A stretch of DNA of 64,000 bases from NCBI GenBank assembly GCA_041941305.1, contig JBGTQJ010000044.1:1-64000 (forward strand), given 5' to 3'. This stretch comes from JANSWP01 sp041941305 (lineage in GTDB: Bacteria; Bacteroidota; Bacteroidia; Chitinophagales; Saprospiraceae). Positions 1 through 8,626 of the stretch are shown here, one piece after another. Below the pieces are notes generated by a model, which was not told where the DNA came from, did not search any database, and was given only the letters and a program-made list of their open reading frames with translations. Each line of letters begins with the position of its first letter. The stretch's first letter is position 1. A program made the translations under genes and the position numbers.

Positions 1-119
1 ACATTATTTTATTTTAATTTTCATTTTGATTTTCATTTTTTGAAAAAAATGATAGAACCAATCACCCCTGTCCCAGGGGGAGGTGCCCGAAGGGCGGAGG
101 GGGAAAAAAATCCCACCAC
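1..119. repeat. Intergenic simple repeat and GC hairpins downstream of lptD
   Basis: Positions 14-41 hold a TTTTCA-type hexamer repeat. The same 28 bp recur exactly at 13447-13474, and a related inverted form lies at 14262-14310. Positions 65-80 form a CCCCTG/CAGGGG hairpin and 84-94 a GCCC-GAA-GGGC hairpin, followed by an A-run. For the minus-strand lptD gene ending at 120, the C-rich hairpins could act in termination. That role is inference; the repeats themselves are seen. Confidence 0.6.
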
Positions 120-2975
120 CTACCTAAACCCAAAAGTATCCTGCGGATTCTTCCCATATGGGATATTGATGAAATCCAATCTTCCTGGCTTTACCTTGAT
201 GAAGAAATTATAAATACTGTATTCAGGTCGCCAGGAAACGCCCATTTCCCAACAGTGGAGATCCCTCGAAAAGCTGAAATCGGGGTAAGTCAGGCGCTTG
301 CTTTTAAAATCGTAACCGATGTTGCCAATGCGCACATTCCAGTTTTCAGTGATGGGTATATTTCCTGCGGAAATGGCAATAGCGTTTGCACTAACGATGG
401 CGGTGTCCGGGTTCCAGTTTATGCGGAAATTATGACGAATAGAGGTATTGTCAAAAAGTTGGAGTAAATCGTCAGGTCCCTTATCTTCTGTTTGCCTCCC
501 CTCCGTACCTCCTCCTGGTGGTGGGGCTCCCCCGAATCCTGAACTTCCAGATGAACGCCTTCCACCTGTCATTACATCAGAATTAACGCCTTTAAATAAA
601 TCTCTGATTCTTTTTACAGTCAAACTAGTCGCAACATTGATTGAACCCTCTACAAAACGGAGGACGTTGCCCGTCTGATCATACCAAAAAGTGTTGATAC
701 GGCTTTTGTGATTAGTTGGAGAGCTGGGGGCATAAGGATCATAGGTTAAACCAAGGGTCACATTTGTCATGCTGTTGAAAAAGCTGGTTGTACCTCCCAT
801 CCTCAATTGGCTCCATTTTAAGGTATCTCTAGCAAAATTGTGGCTGATGCTCATGGAAAAACCACGAAACAGCGTCAATTTTTTGTCACTAGAATCCTTT
901 TTGGAAAAATACTTTGCTTCAAAATCGTGAACCATTCTGAAACTCACATTCATTTGTTTTCCAGAACTGGAGGGTTTTCCAAAAATTCCTCCATCAAAAA
1001 TGGAATACTCATCAAAATCGGTCCCCTCAGCATTGGTTTGCACTTCTCTGAAATAGCCCCAGCCTGGATTAGTATAATCAGGAGAATAATTAAAGGAAAT
1101 GTTGGGCGTAATAACGTGACGTACGCCGCGTAGCCAACCTTTTTTAAATTGAACCATTCCATACAATTTGGTTCTCATACTTACTCCAAGGCTAAACTCT
1201 CTAAAGGAAGCAAAACCAAAATCCTCAGAAGTAATTACATTTCCAAAACTTGTGGTATCCGCAATGATTTGTAACTCATTGGAGTCTTGGGGATTGATGA
1301 GCGTGTCAAATTCAATCGTTAGGGTAGGATCAAAAGTCTTGTTAATGGACTCCATGTACCAGACTTCTTTGTAATTGACATTTGGCGAAACATTAAAGAA
1401 TTTAAACAGATTAAAATTGACAGAAGAATTAGCACTATGACGAATGCCATACTCTGCATCTCTTAAGGTTTGAGCTGTAAATAGGGTTGAATCCTTTGCA
1501 GTCATTTGGTTCCTGGCTTCTCCCGAGTAGCGCAGAGAAATTTCCTCATACCATTGCTTTTTACCAGAAGGTTTTTTCCTTTTAAAGGGATACATGGTTT
1601 GAGACTGGACACTCAAATTGGGGAATTGAATGCGGACATCCCGGGTCAGGGTATTTTGCGAATGATTAAAACTGGTAGAAATGGTAAAAGGTCCTACTGA
1701 TCGCCAGTTCATAGCTACATTGGAACTCAAGGAACTATTCAACTGAGACTGGGCATCAAATTCATTATTCCTCGCATAACCATTGGTTTGTAGATTCAGA
1801 CTTCCTCTAAAGGTTCGGTTGGGATGTGCTTTTGAGTCCTGATTATGACTCCAACGAATGCCAAATGAAGGGTTGTATTGCAATTCTCCTCCTGCATTTT
1901 CCTCCCGCAAATAAGCAATGTTCAGATTGATGCCACCTGAATATTTGTAACGTTTATTATATCTTGTATTGGCATATACCCTAAAGGTTCCTTTGAAATA
2001 AGCATCTCCTGTCAATTGCAAATCCCAATTATCATTTATTGGAAAATACCAACCCAAGCCTCTCAAACCAAAACCAAAATTCCTGGAATTTTCGTAACTG
2101 TCAAACAACAAGCCCGTTCGCTTTCCTTGTTTAAGCGGGAAAAAACCAAAGGGTAAAACCAAAGGTGTAGGGATACCCATAATTTCAATATTGGAAGGTC
2201 CTACAATCGCTACTTTTTCGGGAACCACCTTTTGCTTCCGGCTGCGCACACCAAAATGAGGATGGCTGTGCTGACAAGAAGTTATGAGTGCTTTAGAATT
2301 ATAGATAACATCATTTTTTGTGCTGTCTACTGCACTGATAAATTTCGCTTTTTCACCGTGTACTTGCATTCCTTCCTGCTCTGAAACCGCATCGTATATA
2401 ATACCTTTTCTAGTCTTGAAATTATATTTCATTTTGCTGGATGAAAAGGTCTGACTGCTTTCGGTAAACTTTGGTTTTCCAATAGTCTTCCCAAGCTGTT
2501 TTCGTCCTTCAGCAGTAATGGTATTGTCATTCCAGTCAATAATGATGTATTCTGCCTCAATGGTCATGGACAAATATTTCACAATAGCCTGCCCATATAA
2601 ATGGATTTGCTTGTTTTTTACGTCAAAAAACATGGAATCCTGTGATTCATATTCAACATTTTCATCCACTGCTTCTTCAGAAATTGTGATATCCGAAAGA
2701 TTACCCAAGGGAGGAACCAATCCTCCGCTTCCTCCAGCTCCAGGAGGAGGATCATTTCCAGGGAAAGTCCTTGTATCAGGAGGAGCAAAAGCTGGTCTTT
2801 GATCCTGAACATTTTGGAGAGAATCCAGGATAGAAGAGAGGGTATCTTTGGCCACAGGCACTGTATCCAAAACCGAACGAAGGGTTTTTCTCAAGGAATC
2901 CGGCAAAGTTTGTGCAGGTAAACTGCTGATTGCCAGTATAAAAACAGAAATTATTATATAATACTTTGTATTCAA
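120..2975 (-). CDS. lptD: LptD-like outer-membrane LPS assembly protein
   Basis: This 951-aa protein has an N-terminal signal segment (hydrophobic residues ~7-19 ending LPAQ). An OstA/LptA-like jelly-roll region follows around residues 100-260 (phrases such as VDENVEYESQDSMFF and AEYIIIDWNDNTITAEG). The long remainder has alternating aromatic/polar strands typical of a large beta-barrel. A Gly/Pro/Ser-rich low-complexity insert lies near residues 810-840. Known family role: inserting LPS into the outer leaflet of the outer membrane. The apparent start is TTG (codon 2973-2975), because no in-frame ATG keeps the signal peptide; an upstream ATT is possible. It is divergent from the amidase-mlaD pair, an arrangement common in Bacteroidota. 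The assignment rests on architecture, not on a database hit. Confidence 0.82.
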   Translation of the reverse strand: MNTKYYIIISVFILAISSLPAQTLPDSLRKTLRSVLDTVPVAKDTLSSILDSLQNVQDQRPAFAPPDTRTFPGNDPPPGAGGSGGLVPPLGNLSDITISEEAVDENVEYESQDSMFFDVKNKQIHLYGQAIVKYLSMTIEAEYIIIDWNDNTITAEGRKQLGKTIGKPKFTESSQTFSSSKMKYNFKTRKGIIYDAVSEQEGMQVHGEKAKFISAVDSTKNDVIYNSKALITSCQHSHPHFGVRSRKQKVVPEKVAIVGPSNIEIMGIPTPLVLPFGFFPLKQGKRTGLLFDSYENSRNFGFGLRGLGWYFPINDNWDLQLTGDAYFKGTFRVYANTRYNKRYKYSGGINLNIAYLREENAGGELQYNPSFGIRWSHNQDSKAHPNRTFRGSLNLQTNGYARNNEFDAQSQLNSSLSSNVAMNWRSVGPFTISTSFNHSQNTLTRDVRIQFPNLSVQSQTMYPFKRKKPSGKKQWYEEISLRYSGEARNQMTAKDSTLFTAQTLRDAEYGIRHSANSSVNFNLFKFFNVSPNVNYKEVWYMESINKTFDPTLTIEFDTLINPQDSNELQIIADTTSFGNVITSEDFGFASFREFSLGVSMRTKLYGMVQFKKGWLRGVRHVITPNISFNYSPDYTNPGWGYFREVQTNAEGTDFDEYSIFDGGIFGKPSSSGKQMNVSFRMVHDFEAKYFSKKDSSDKKLTLFRGFSMSISHNFARDTLKWSQLRMGGTTSFFNSMTNVTLGLTYDPYAPSSPTNHKSRINTFWYDQTGNVLRFVEGSINVATSLTVKRIRDLFKGVNSDVMTGGRRSSGSSGFGGAPPPGGGTEGRQTEDKGPDDLLQLFDNTSIRHNFRINWNPDTAIVSANAIAISAGNIPITENWNVRIGNIGYDFKSKRLTYPDFSFSRDLHCWEMGVSWRPEYSIYNFFIKVKPGRLDFINIPYGKNPQDTFGFR

Positions 2976-3150
2976 TTGGATAATGCCTTTATTTGTTGTT
3001 TTGGTTGCTGGTTAATGGTTTCCAGACTGCTTTTTCCTAACTTTTTTAGTATAATATAGCTTCCGAAAATAGTAGCAATCAATAATTAACCATCGATCAA
3101 ACGCAAAAAACAAGCCCCCAGCATTTAGAACATCACTAGACTCCCTTGCT

Positions 3151-4551
3151 ATGATGAAAGCTTATATACTCTTCTCAACGCTCGCCTTTTTGGTATCTAC
3201 GAATCATTTACCAAATTTTAACAAGGATATGGTGAAAGGGAAAACCCAACCAACCAACCAGCAGTTAGTGAAACAGCCAGAGCAGGTGGCAACCATACCA
3301 TTTGGTCGTTTTTTTAAAAAATCTGATCCGATCCCTTTTGGCTCGAAGATGGGCAAAGTTATCAAAAGCAAGCAAATCGAAGAAGGAGGATATAAATTGA
3401 GGACAGTGGTGATAGATCCGGGACATGGAGGCTTTGATTCCGGATGCCTTGGGGGTGATTCTCAGGAGAAAAATATTGCTTTGGCAGTCTCCAAAAAACT
3501 GGCAAATGAAATTCAATATGCCTTTCCAGATGTCCAGGTTATCATGACACGTTCAAGAGATGTCTTTATCCCGCTGCACAAAAGAGCAGACATTGCTAAT
3601 AAAAATAAGGCAGATTTATTTATTTCCATTCATTGCAATGCCATGCGCAATGCAAGTTATATAAAGGGTTCTGAGACTTATGTTTTGGGGCTCCACCGGA
3701 CCCAGGAGAATTTTGAAGTGGCGAAACGGGAAAATGCAGTCGTGCTATTGGAAGAAGATTATGAACAGAATTACGATTTTGACCCCAATTCCGATGAAGG
3801 TCACATCATGTTGTCTATGGTTCAAAATGCTTTCCTGGAGCAAAGTATCCTTTTTGCTTCAAAGGTCGAAAATCAAATGGCTACAGCTGCAGAACGTCAT
3901 AGCCGCGGCGTAAAACAAGCTGGCTTCCAGGTACTTAGACAGACTGCCATGCCTGCTGTTTTGGTGGAGACTGGATTTTTGACCAATAGTTCTGAAGAAC
4001 GTTTTTTAAGCACTGCCATGGGGCAACAAAAAGTAGCAGTCGCTATTTTTGAGGCATTTAAAGATTATAAAGCTGAGGTAGAAACCGGTATTGCTGTATC
4101 CACATCCAATACCCTTGCAGATAATCCGCCCAGAGCGGAAATAGAAACCATTAAAAAAGCACCTTCCAAAGCTTCTAAACCCAAAGCTCAGCCCCGTGAA
4201 ACTTTTACCAAAAAATCTGTTTCTCTTGGAGAGCCCTTTCCCTTGACAGCGGAACAGAAAAAAAAGAAACCTGTCCTATCTCCCATTCACTTTAGGGTTC
4301 AATTGGCAGCTTCTCCCAAACCCATAGACATTAAGCACGGCAAATGGCGAAAATTGAATCAGACTGTTGAAGTCATTCGGGAAGAAAAAATGTATAAATA
4401 CCAAATTCCCAGATTCCAATCCTTTGAAGAAGCTGACCGCATTAAGATAAATGTTAGAGCCAGAGGGTTTAAAGATGCTTTCATCGTAGCTTACCAAAAT
4501 GGAAAGAAGGTGAATATTCATCAAGCGAAAAAGCAGGCAGCCAGAAAATGA
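3151..4551 (+). CDS. N-acetylmuramoyl-L-alanine amidase (Amidase_3)
   Basis: This 466-aa zinc amidase cleaves the bond between N-acetylmuramic acid and the stem peptide during daughter-cell separation. The catalytic domain spans residues ~85-310. Visible motifs are VVIDPGHGG (first zinc His), an E in SQEKN, SIHCNA (second His) and the catalytic LVETGFLTN near residue 275. The N-terminus is a hydrophobic leader for export. The C-terminus (~370-466) is basic and includes a SPOR-like stretch (FRVQLAASPKPID) that may bind denuded glycan. Two ATGs sit in tandem at the start. It lies 283 bp before the MCE gene, with strong hairpins in between, so it is probably a separate transcript or an attenuated operon. 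Confidence 0.9.
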   Translation: MMKAYILFSTLAFLVSTNHLPNFNKDMVKGKTQPTNQQLVKQPEQVATIPFGRFFKKSDPIPFGSKMGKVIKSKQIEEGGYKLRTVVIDPGHGGFDSGCLGGDSQEKNIALAVSKKLANEIQYAFPDVQVIMTRSRDVFIPLHKRADIANKNKADLFISIHCNAMRNASYIKGSETYVLGLHRTQENFEVAKRENAVVLLEEDYEQNYDFDPNSDEGHIMLSMVQNAFLEQSILFASKVENQMATAAERHSRGVKQAGFQVLRQTAMPAVLVETGFLTNSSEERFLSTAMGQQKVAVAIFEAFKDYKAEVETGIAVSTSNTLADNPPRAEIETIKKAPSKASKPKAQPRETFTKKSVSLGEPFPLTAEQKKKKPVLSPIHFRVQLAASPKPIDIKHGKWRKLNQTVEVIREEKMYKYQIPRFQSFEEADRIKINVRARGFKDAFIVAYQNGKKVNIHQAKKQAARK

Positions 4552-4611
4552 AATTTTGCTGAGTTCGTTTCGTTTGATAAGTTTGCGCCTCAATTAGCTC
4601 ATAAGTAGTGA

Positions 4612-4718
4612 TTAAAAAATTACTTCATCCTTTTGATTTCGTCAAAAAAGCTCAACTTCAATGCTTATCAGACTATCAGACTTCGCTTATTTGAGGAAGT
4701 GATGAAGTTATTTTTTAA
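4612..4718. repeat. Long imperfect inverted repeat downstream of amidase
   Basis: Arms 4612-4629 and 4701-4718 match over 17 of 18 bp as an inverted repeat (TTAAAAAAT-TACTTCATC type). Weaker pairing continues inward and outward. The element sits in the amidase-mlaD gap and resembles the other long intergenic palindromes of this window in design, but not in sequence. Confidence 0.75.
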
Positions 4719-4754
4719 GGGTTACTTACTAAGGAACTTTTCTAAAGCTATTTT

Positions 4755-4800
4755 AGAGTATGTTTATATTTTTCCTTCTTGAAAAACATAAACATACTCT
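4755..4800. terminator. Perfect 13-bp hairpin upstream of mlaD
   Basis: AGAGTATGTTTAT (4755-4767) and its exact complement (4788-4800) enclose a second stem TTTTTC/GAAAAA (4769-4774 / 4781-4786) with a 6-nt loop. It ends 33 bp before the mlaD start. It may terminate the amidase transcript or act as a leader structure for mlaD. No long T-run follows, so either role is an inference. Confidence 0.6.
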
Positions 4801-4833
4801 TAATAAATTAGACAAGTTCAATTCAATGTTCAT

Positions 4834-5862
4834 ATGAAAATAAGAAGGGAAACCAAAATCGGATTACTCGCTGCAGTCTCTATTTTTCTCGCCATTTGGG
4901 GTTTTCAATACCTCAAGGGGGTAAATGTGCTCAGTTCTTCTACTATTCTATATGCGGATTATGATAATGTTATGGCTATCAGAGAATCTACGCCCATTTA
5001 TGTAAATGGATTGCAGGTTGGCTTGGTGGTAGATATTTATCAAAGTAAAAAGAACGGAGAGAAGATAACAGTAGAAATGAATATCAATACAGATCGACGT
5101 ATTCCAAAAGATGCTATCGCAGCAATTACCGTCATCAGCCTGATGGGGGATAAAAGTATCGAAATTTTGTTTGATGAGCCTTGTTCAGGTGACAACTGTG
5201 CCCAAAATGAAGATTGGCTGGTTGGAGAAACTAGAGGAACACTAGCTTCTATGGCTAGTTTGGATGATGTCAAATCCTACCTTGGTGCTGTTAATGAAAG
5301 CATGGAAGGCATTTTTGAAGAATTGAAAAATCAGATTGCAAAAGACGAAAAAATAGGACAAACATTGAATGATTTATCCGCCACAGTCGCTAATTTAAAA
5401 TCTGCTACAGGAAAATTGGACAATCTATTGGGTACTTCTTCTGGTTCCATCAAAAACGCTCTGGCTAATCTGGAAACGATAACAGACACATTGGAATCCA
5501 GCAGTGCACAAATCAAAAGCCTCATTGCAAATGCAGACAAATTTGCAGGCAATCTCAATGAATTGGAGCTGGCAAAAACAATGGACGAAGCAACACTTAC
5601 CTTCCAAAAACTACAAGCCACATTGAGTTCTGCAGATAAAGCAGTTGAAGAGATGAAAGACATTATGGCCAAATTCAATGGCGGCGACGGTGCTTTGGCA
5701 ATGTTGCTAAATGATAAAGCGTTCGCGGATCAATTAAAACTCACTGCTAAAGATGTTCAGCTTCTTTTGCAAGACATTCGCTTACACCCTGAGCGATACC
5801 GAAGGATTCTTTCAAAGAAAAAAATGGAATACGAAGCTCCCACAAAAGACCCGGGGCATTAG
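4834..5862 (+). CDS. MlaD family (MCE domain) lipid-transport protein
   Basis: This 342-aa protein has one N-terminal membrane anchor (residues ~8-30, IGLLAAVSIFLAIWGF) and an MCE domain at ~37-115 (phrases DNVMAIRESTPIYVNGLQVG and ISLMGDKSIEI). A long predicted helical or coiled region follows (~150-310) with repeated small/hydrophobic residues. Such proteins are the periplasmic substrate-binding subunits of ABC systems that move phospholipids between inner and outer membranes. No permease or ATPase lies beside it here. The amidase-MCE order is frequent in Bacteroidota. The stop codon abuts a heptamer tandem repeat. Confidence 0.88.
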   Translation: MKIRRETKIGLLAAVSIFLAIWGFQYLKGVNVLSSSTILYADYDNVMAIRESTPIYVNGLQVGLVVDIYQSKKNGEKITVEMNINTDRRIPKDAIAAITVISLMGDKSIEILFDEPCSGDNCAQNEDWLVGETRGTLASMASLDDVKSYLGAVNESMEGIFEELKNQIAKDEKIGQTLNDLSATVANLKSATGKLDNLLGTSSGSIKNALANLETITDTLESSSAQIKSLIANADKFAGNLNELELAKTMDEATLTFQKLQATLSSADKAVEEMKDIMAKFNGGDGALAMLLNDKAFADQLKLTAKDVQLLLQDIRLHPERYRRILSKKKMEYEAPTKDPGH

Positions 5863-5920
5863 TTGGCGGTTGGCGGTTGGCGGTTGGCGGTTGGCGGTTG
5901 GCGGTTGGCGGTTGGCGGTT
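5863..5920. repeat. Heptamer tandem repeat (TTGGCGG)x8
   Basis: Eight perfect copies of TTGGCGG begin directly after the mlaD stop codon (5860-5862), followed by a partial TT. A complementary CCGCCAA occurs at 6117-6123 within another simple-sequence stretch. Such arrays are prone to copy-number change. Apparent ORFs across it are only translations of the repeat. Confidence 0.97.
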
Positions 5921-6072
5921 AAGAAAGACGTTTTTTTTTGGAAAAGCGATACTATAAAAAATTTCCTGATTTTTCGTGGAAAATCCCTCACTTTGTCAAA
6001 TTGCTCTGTTCCAGTACTTGGATAGCTGCTCACCCTCTTCTACAACTGTGAACTCCAATGGAAAAAAAAGAG

Positions 6073-6125
6073 AACTGCCAACTTCCCACTGCACACTGAT
6101 TACTGCACACTGCCTTCCGCCAACT
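6073..6125. repeat. ACTGC-rich degenerate repeat
   Basis: This is a low-complexity stretch built from ACTGC, CACTGCACACTG and CCGCCAACTGC words. It contains the inverse complement of the TTGGCGG unit found at 5863-5920. The same word style (CCCACTGCCCACC) recurs inside dnaX near 52000. No gene is seen in it. Confidence 0.6.
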
Positions 6126-6150
6126 GCTACCCTCGATCTAAAAAAATATG

Positions 6151-6158
6151 TATATTTG
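6151..6158 (+). promoter_or_regulatory. Bacteroidota -7 element TATATTTG
   Basis: TATATTTG matches the phylum consensus TAnnTTTG and lies 40 bp before the TPR gene start at 6198. A convincing -33 TTTG is not present at the usual spacing, so this is a partial promoter call. Confidence 0.45.
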
Positions 6159-6197
6159 TTTCAAGCATTATGAAACGGTGCATATTTATTTATTGTG

Positions 6198-7085
6198 ATG
6201 TCCAGAAGAAAAGCAAATACAGAAGATATCGAGCATTTATACCTCCAGGCAGTGAACTACACACAAAAAGGGGACGTCTATAATGCCGTAAAATTATCCA
6301 AAAAAGCAATCAAATTATCTCCGGATTGGTCTGCTCCATTTTCTCTATTAAGTATGATTTATAAAACACGTAGTGAGTGGCATCCCTCCCTGTATTACAG
6401 TCGAAAAGCTATTGAAATAAATCCTTTTGATGAATCAGCCTGGCAGAATCTTGCGATTGCGGCTACTGCATTAAAGAAGTGGCTCATTGCTCGAAATGCC
6501 TGGAATCACCTTGGGTTTGAGTTTCCCAAAAATAACAAAGCCATCAAAATGAATTTGGGAAGAATTCCCGTGCGAATCAACTCCAATAGTAAACCAGAAA
6601 TCATCTGGGCAACCCGAATAGATCCTGCCAGAGCGATTATTGAGAGCATTCCCCAACCTTCCTCTGATCGAAGATTCCAGGATGTAGTATTGGTAGATGC
6701 AACAGTCTCAGGGTACCACATAAAAAATGGTAAAAAGATTCCAGTATACGACGAATTACAACTCCTCAAACCTTCCAGAAAATGGACATTCGTCACCCTG
6801 TTAAAAACCTCAAACCCTGCTGATATTTTAGCACTTGATCGTCTATGCGCAAAAGCCAGGTTGGGTTTTGACAATTGGTCAAATGCAAGCCGACAAAGCC
6901 TTTCTCCTCTTAATAACTCCCTTCCTGAATATTATGACAGATCCCATACAAAAGCTTCAGAAAAAGTGACTTCTTTAATTGCCATTGCAGGTGAATGGAA
7001 AACCGAAGTACGAGAAATACTCGAAGCCTGGAAAATAGTGACTTTAAAAGATTATGAAGGACTGAGATGTGTATTAAAATGGTAA
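6198..7085 (+). CDS. TPR-containing protein of unknown function
   Basis: This 295-aa protein starts at ATG 6198; a GTG at 6195 is in frame. Residues ~8-110 carry about three TPR units (LYLQAVNYTQKGDVYNAVKLSKKAI, APFSLLSMIYKTRSEWHPSLYYSRKAIEINP, AWQNLAIAATALKKWLIARNAW). The C-terminal half (~125-296) has no motif I recognise, apart from a mixed alpha/beta stretch with IIWATRIDPARAIIESIPQPSSDRRFQDVVLVD split by polar loops. There is no signal peptide, so it is probably cytoplasmic. It is monocistronic: an imperfect palindrome lies downstream and no gene follows closely on the same strand. Confidence 0.75.
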   Translation: MSRRKANTEDIEHLYLQAVNYTQKGDVYNAVKLSKKAIKLSPDWSAPFSLLSMIYKTRSEWHPSLYYSRKAIEINPFDESAWQNLAIAATALKKWLIARNAWNHLGFEFPKNNKAIKMNLGRIPVRINSNSKPEIIWATRIDPARAIIESIPQPSSDRRFQDVVLVDATVSGYHIKNGKKIPVYDELQLLKPSRKWTFVTLLKTSNPADILALDRLCAKARLGFDNWSNASRQSLSPLNNSLPEYYDRSHTKASEKVTSLIAIAGEWKTEVREILEAWKIVTLKDYEGLRCVLKW

Positions 7086-7206
7086 ATGTTGGCAGATAAT
7101 AAGATTCTCAGCAAACATGGTCCGAGCAAAAGAAGAAAATACTTTACGCTCCTGTTACAGGGATATTTATTCGGCTCTGATTTGATTTCATAAATTATTT
7201 AGTAAT

Positions 7207-7277
7207 CGTAGCACGACTCTCCCTAGCCCTGCCCACTTGTATGCTAATGCTGCACGGCCAGGGAGAACCGTGCTACG
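7207..7277. repeat. CGTAGCACG palindromic repeat, copy 1
   Basis: CGTAGCACG (7207-7215) pairs with CGTGCTACG (7269-7277), and the inner TCTCCCT (7218-7224) pairs with AGGGAGA (7260-7266). The left arm resembles the left arm of the palindrome at 49660, with roughly three quarters of about 29 bp identical. That suggests a dispersed REP-like family. It lies between two convergent genes and could serve as a bidirectional terminator. Confidence 0.75.
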
Positions 7278-7331
7278 GTCTAGTACCGATTTAATTATTG
7301 AATCCAAATGAGAGCTGAGCTGGGCTATGAT

Positions 7332-7844
7332 TCAATATTTACTTGGTTTCAGACCATGTGCTACACAGTTTGTCAACCCAAATTGACTCAAATGATGAAC
7401 AAAATGCTTGAAATGAAAACGCCGCCATTGTTCTTCTGATAAAAACCCAAAAACGGGATTGGGTGTTAACGATTCCGGGTTTTCATGAAAATGTTTTTCA
7501 AATTTCTCCCATTCTTCCCAAAAGGAAAACTTGGCTGCTTGTAAACTTTCGGTGTTTAATGGTGGCAAATTTTCAGGATCCATCACCGGAGATTTAAAAA
7601 GAATAGGTGAACCCCAAAGATTGTATAGATACCTTTGCAACCTGGGTAGTTTTTCTTCTGGATTTTTGATTGGTAATACTACTCTTCCGTTGGACATCTG
7701 TACACTCCAGACCAGATGTTCCACCATATGCTGCGGTGTCATTTGCCCCCAAAGCGGTTTCATATCAGGCAAAAGTTTTTGGAATAGTGGTTTAAAATCG
7801 TTCTCTAAAAATTGATTTACATGAGCAATCGTGAGGTTTTCCAT
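7332..7844 (-). CDS. DinB-like / DUF1569-like small helical protein
   Basis: This 170-aa cytoplasmic protein has histidines and helical segments in the style of DinB/YfiT-like four-helix proteins (MTPQHMVEHLVWSVQMS near residues 34-50 and HFKHFVHHLSQFGL near 143-156). In related proteins such histidines bind a metal and support thiol-dependent or damage-inducible activities. A substrate cannot be read from the sequence. It is convergent with the upstream TPR gene and divergent from the acetyltransferase gene 104 bp away. The family assignment is tentative. Confidence 0.6.
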   Translation of the reverse strand: MENLTIAHVNQFLENDFKPLFQKLLPDMKPLWGQMTPQHMVEHLVWSVQMSNGRVVLPIKNPEEKLPRLQRYLYNLWGSPILFKSPVMDPENLPPLNTESLQAAKFSFWEEWEKFEKHFHENPESLTPNPVFGFLSEEQWRRFHFKHFVHHLSQFGLTNCVAHGLKPSKY

Positions 7845-7948
7845 GAAAAATTTGATTTAAAGATTTTTGGAATAAGCGTTATTTTACCAACCTCAAAACT
7901 TTCTTCACAGAAGGAATAATTACAACAGAATTATAAAGATTATCATTT

Positions 7949-8446
7949 ATGACCAATACATCCGATATTTTCAAAATTAGAAAGATACTTCCACTAGACA
8001 ATAAGATTGTTGCAAACATCATTCGGGAGGTCATGACCGAATTTGAAGTAACCGGGGAAAAAACCTCATTTTGGGATAAGGAAGTGGATTACATGTTTGA
8101 GGCTTATGACAATGAACAATCAGAATTTTTTGTCTTAACCAATAATAAAAAAGTGATAGGTTGTGGGGGGTATGGACCATTGGAAGGAGGAGATAAAAAA
8201 ACATGTGAACTGAGGAAAATGTATTTCTTACCTACAGCACGGGGAAAGGGTTTGGGAAAACAATTGCTAAAGCTCTGTCTCGAAAACGCCAAAAAACTGG
8301 GCTATCAAAAATGCTATTTAGAAACAGCAGGGAGCATGTGGCAGGCTCAAAATTTATACAAGAAAATGGGCTTTCAAAAACTGGAAGGACCAATGGGTGC
8401 AACTGGACATGGAGGTTGTTTGGATTGGTATGTAAAGATTTTGTAA
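7949..8446 (+). CDS. GNAT family N-acetyltransferase
   Basis: This 165-aa single-domain GNAT protein carries the acetyl-CoA binding motif A as RKMYFLPTARGKGLGKQLL (R-x-x-G-x-G/A type, residues ~90-108). A motif B-like segment follows (AQNLYKKMGFQKLEGPMG, ~133-150). The N-terminal half includes the beta strands FFVLTNNKKVIGCGGYGPLEGG. GNATs transfer acetyl from acetyl-CoA to amines of small molecules or proteins; the acceptor is unknown here. There is no signal peptide. It is transcribed alone, followed by a 180-bp gap that holds the operator-rich promoter of the ATPase operon. Confidence 0.88.
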   Translation: MTNTSDIFKIRKILPLDNKIVANIIREVMTEFEVTGEKTSFWDKEVDYMFEAYDNEQSEFFVLTNNKKVIGCGGYGPLEGGDKKTCELRKMYFLPTARGKGLGKQLLKLCLENAKKLGYQKCYLETAGSMWQAQNLYKKMGFQKLEGPMGATGHGGCLDWYVKIL

Positions 8447-8551
8447 TCAAAAACTTTTCAAACTTCTCTTCAACGCAATTTCTTTTTTTTGATTTTTTTC
8501 TCAAATTTTTCTTTTTGAAACAATTGGAATTAAGGCCAATATTTTTTCAAA

Positions 8552-8626
8552 TTTGCAAGTATGAACTTTTACTCATACTTTTGCATGAAGTATGAGTATT
8601 TATTCATATTAACATAAGTTCATACT
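8552..8626 (+). promoter_or_regulatory. Consensus promoter inside nested inverted repeats
   Basis: A -33 TTTG (8552-8555), a 20-bp spacer and -7 TACTTTTG (8576-8583) form a textbook Bacteroidota promoter. The inner inverted repeat TACTCATACTT / AAGTATGAGTA (8570-8580 / 8588-8598) overlaps the -7 box. The outer repeat AGTATGAACTT / AAGTTCATACT (8558-8568 / 8616-8626) ends exactly at the ATG of the first ATPase gene. All arms share the half-site AGTATGA, suggesting a dimeric or tetrameric repressor. The repressor is unknown; the winged helix in the downstream ATPase is one candidate. Confidence 0.8.

Noticed and set aside
5753..6033. Overlapping ORFs on both strands containing LAVGGWR and RQPPTAN repeats
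   Set aside because: They are translations of the TTGGCGG array and adjacent non-coding sequence; a non-coding repeat gives open frames on both strands.
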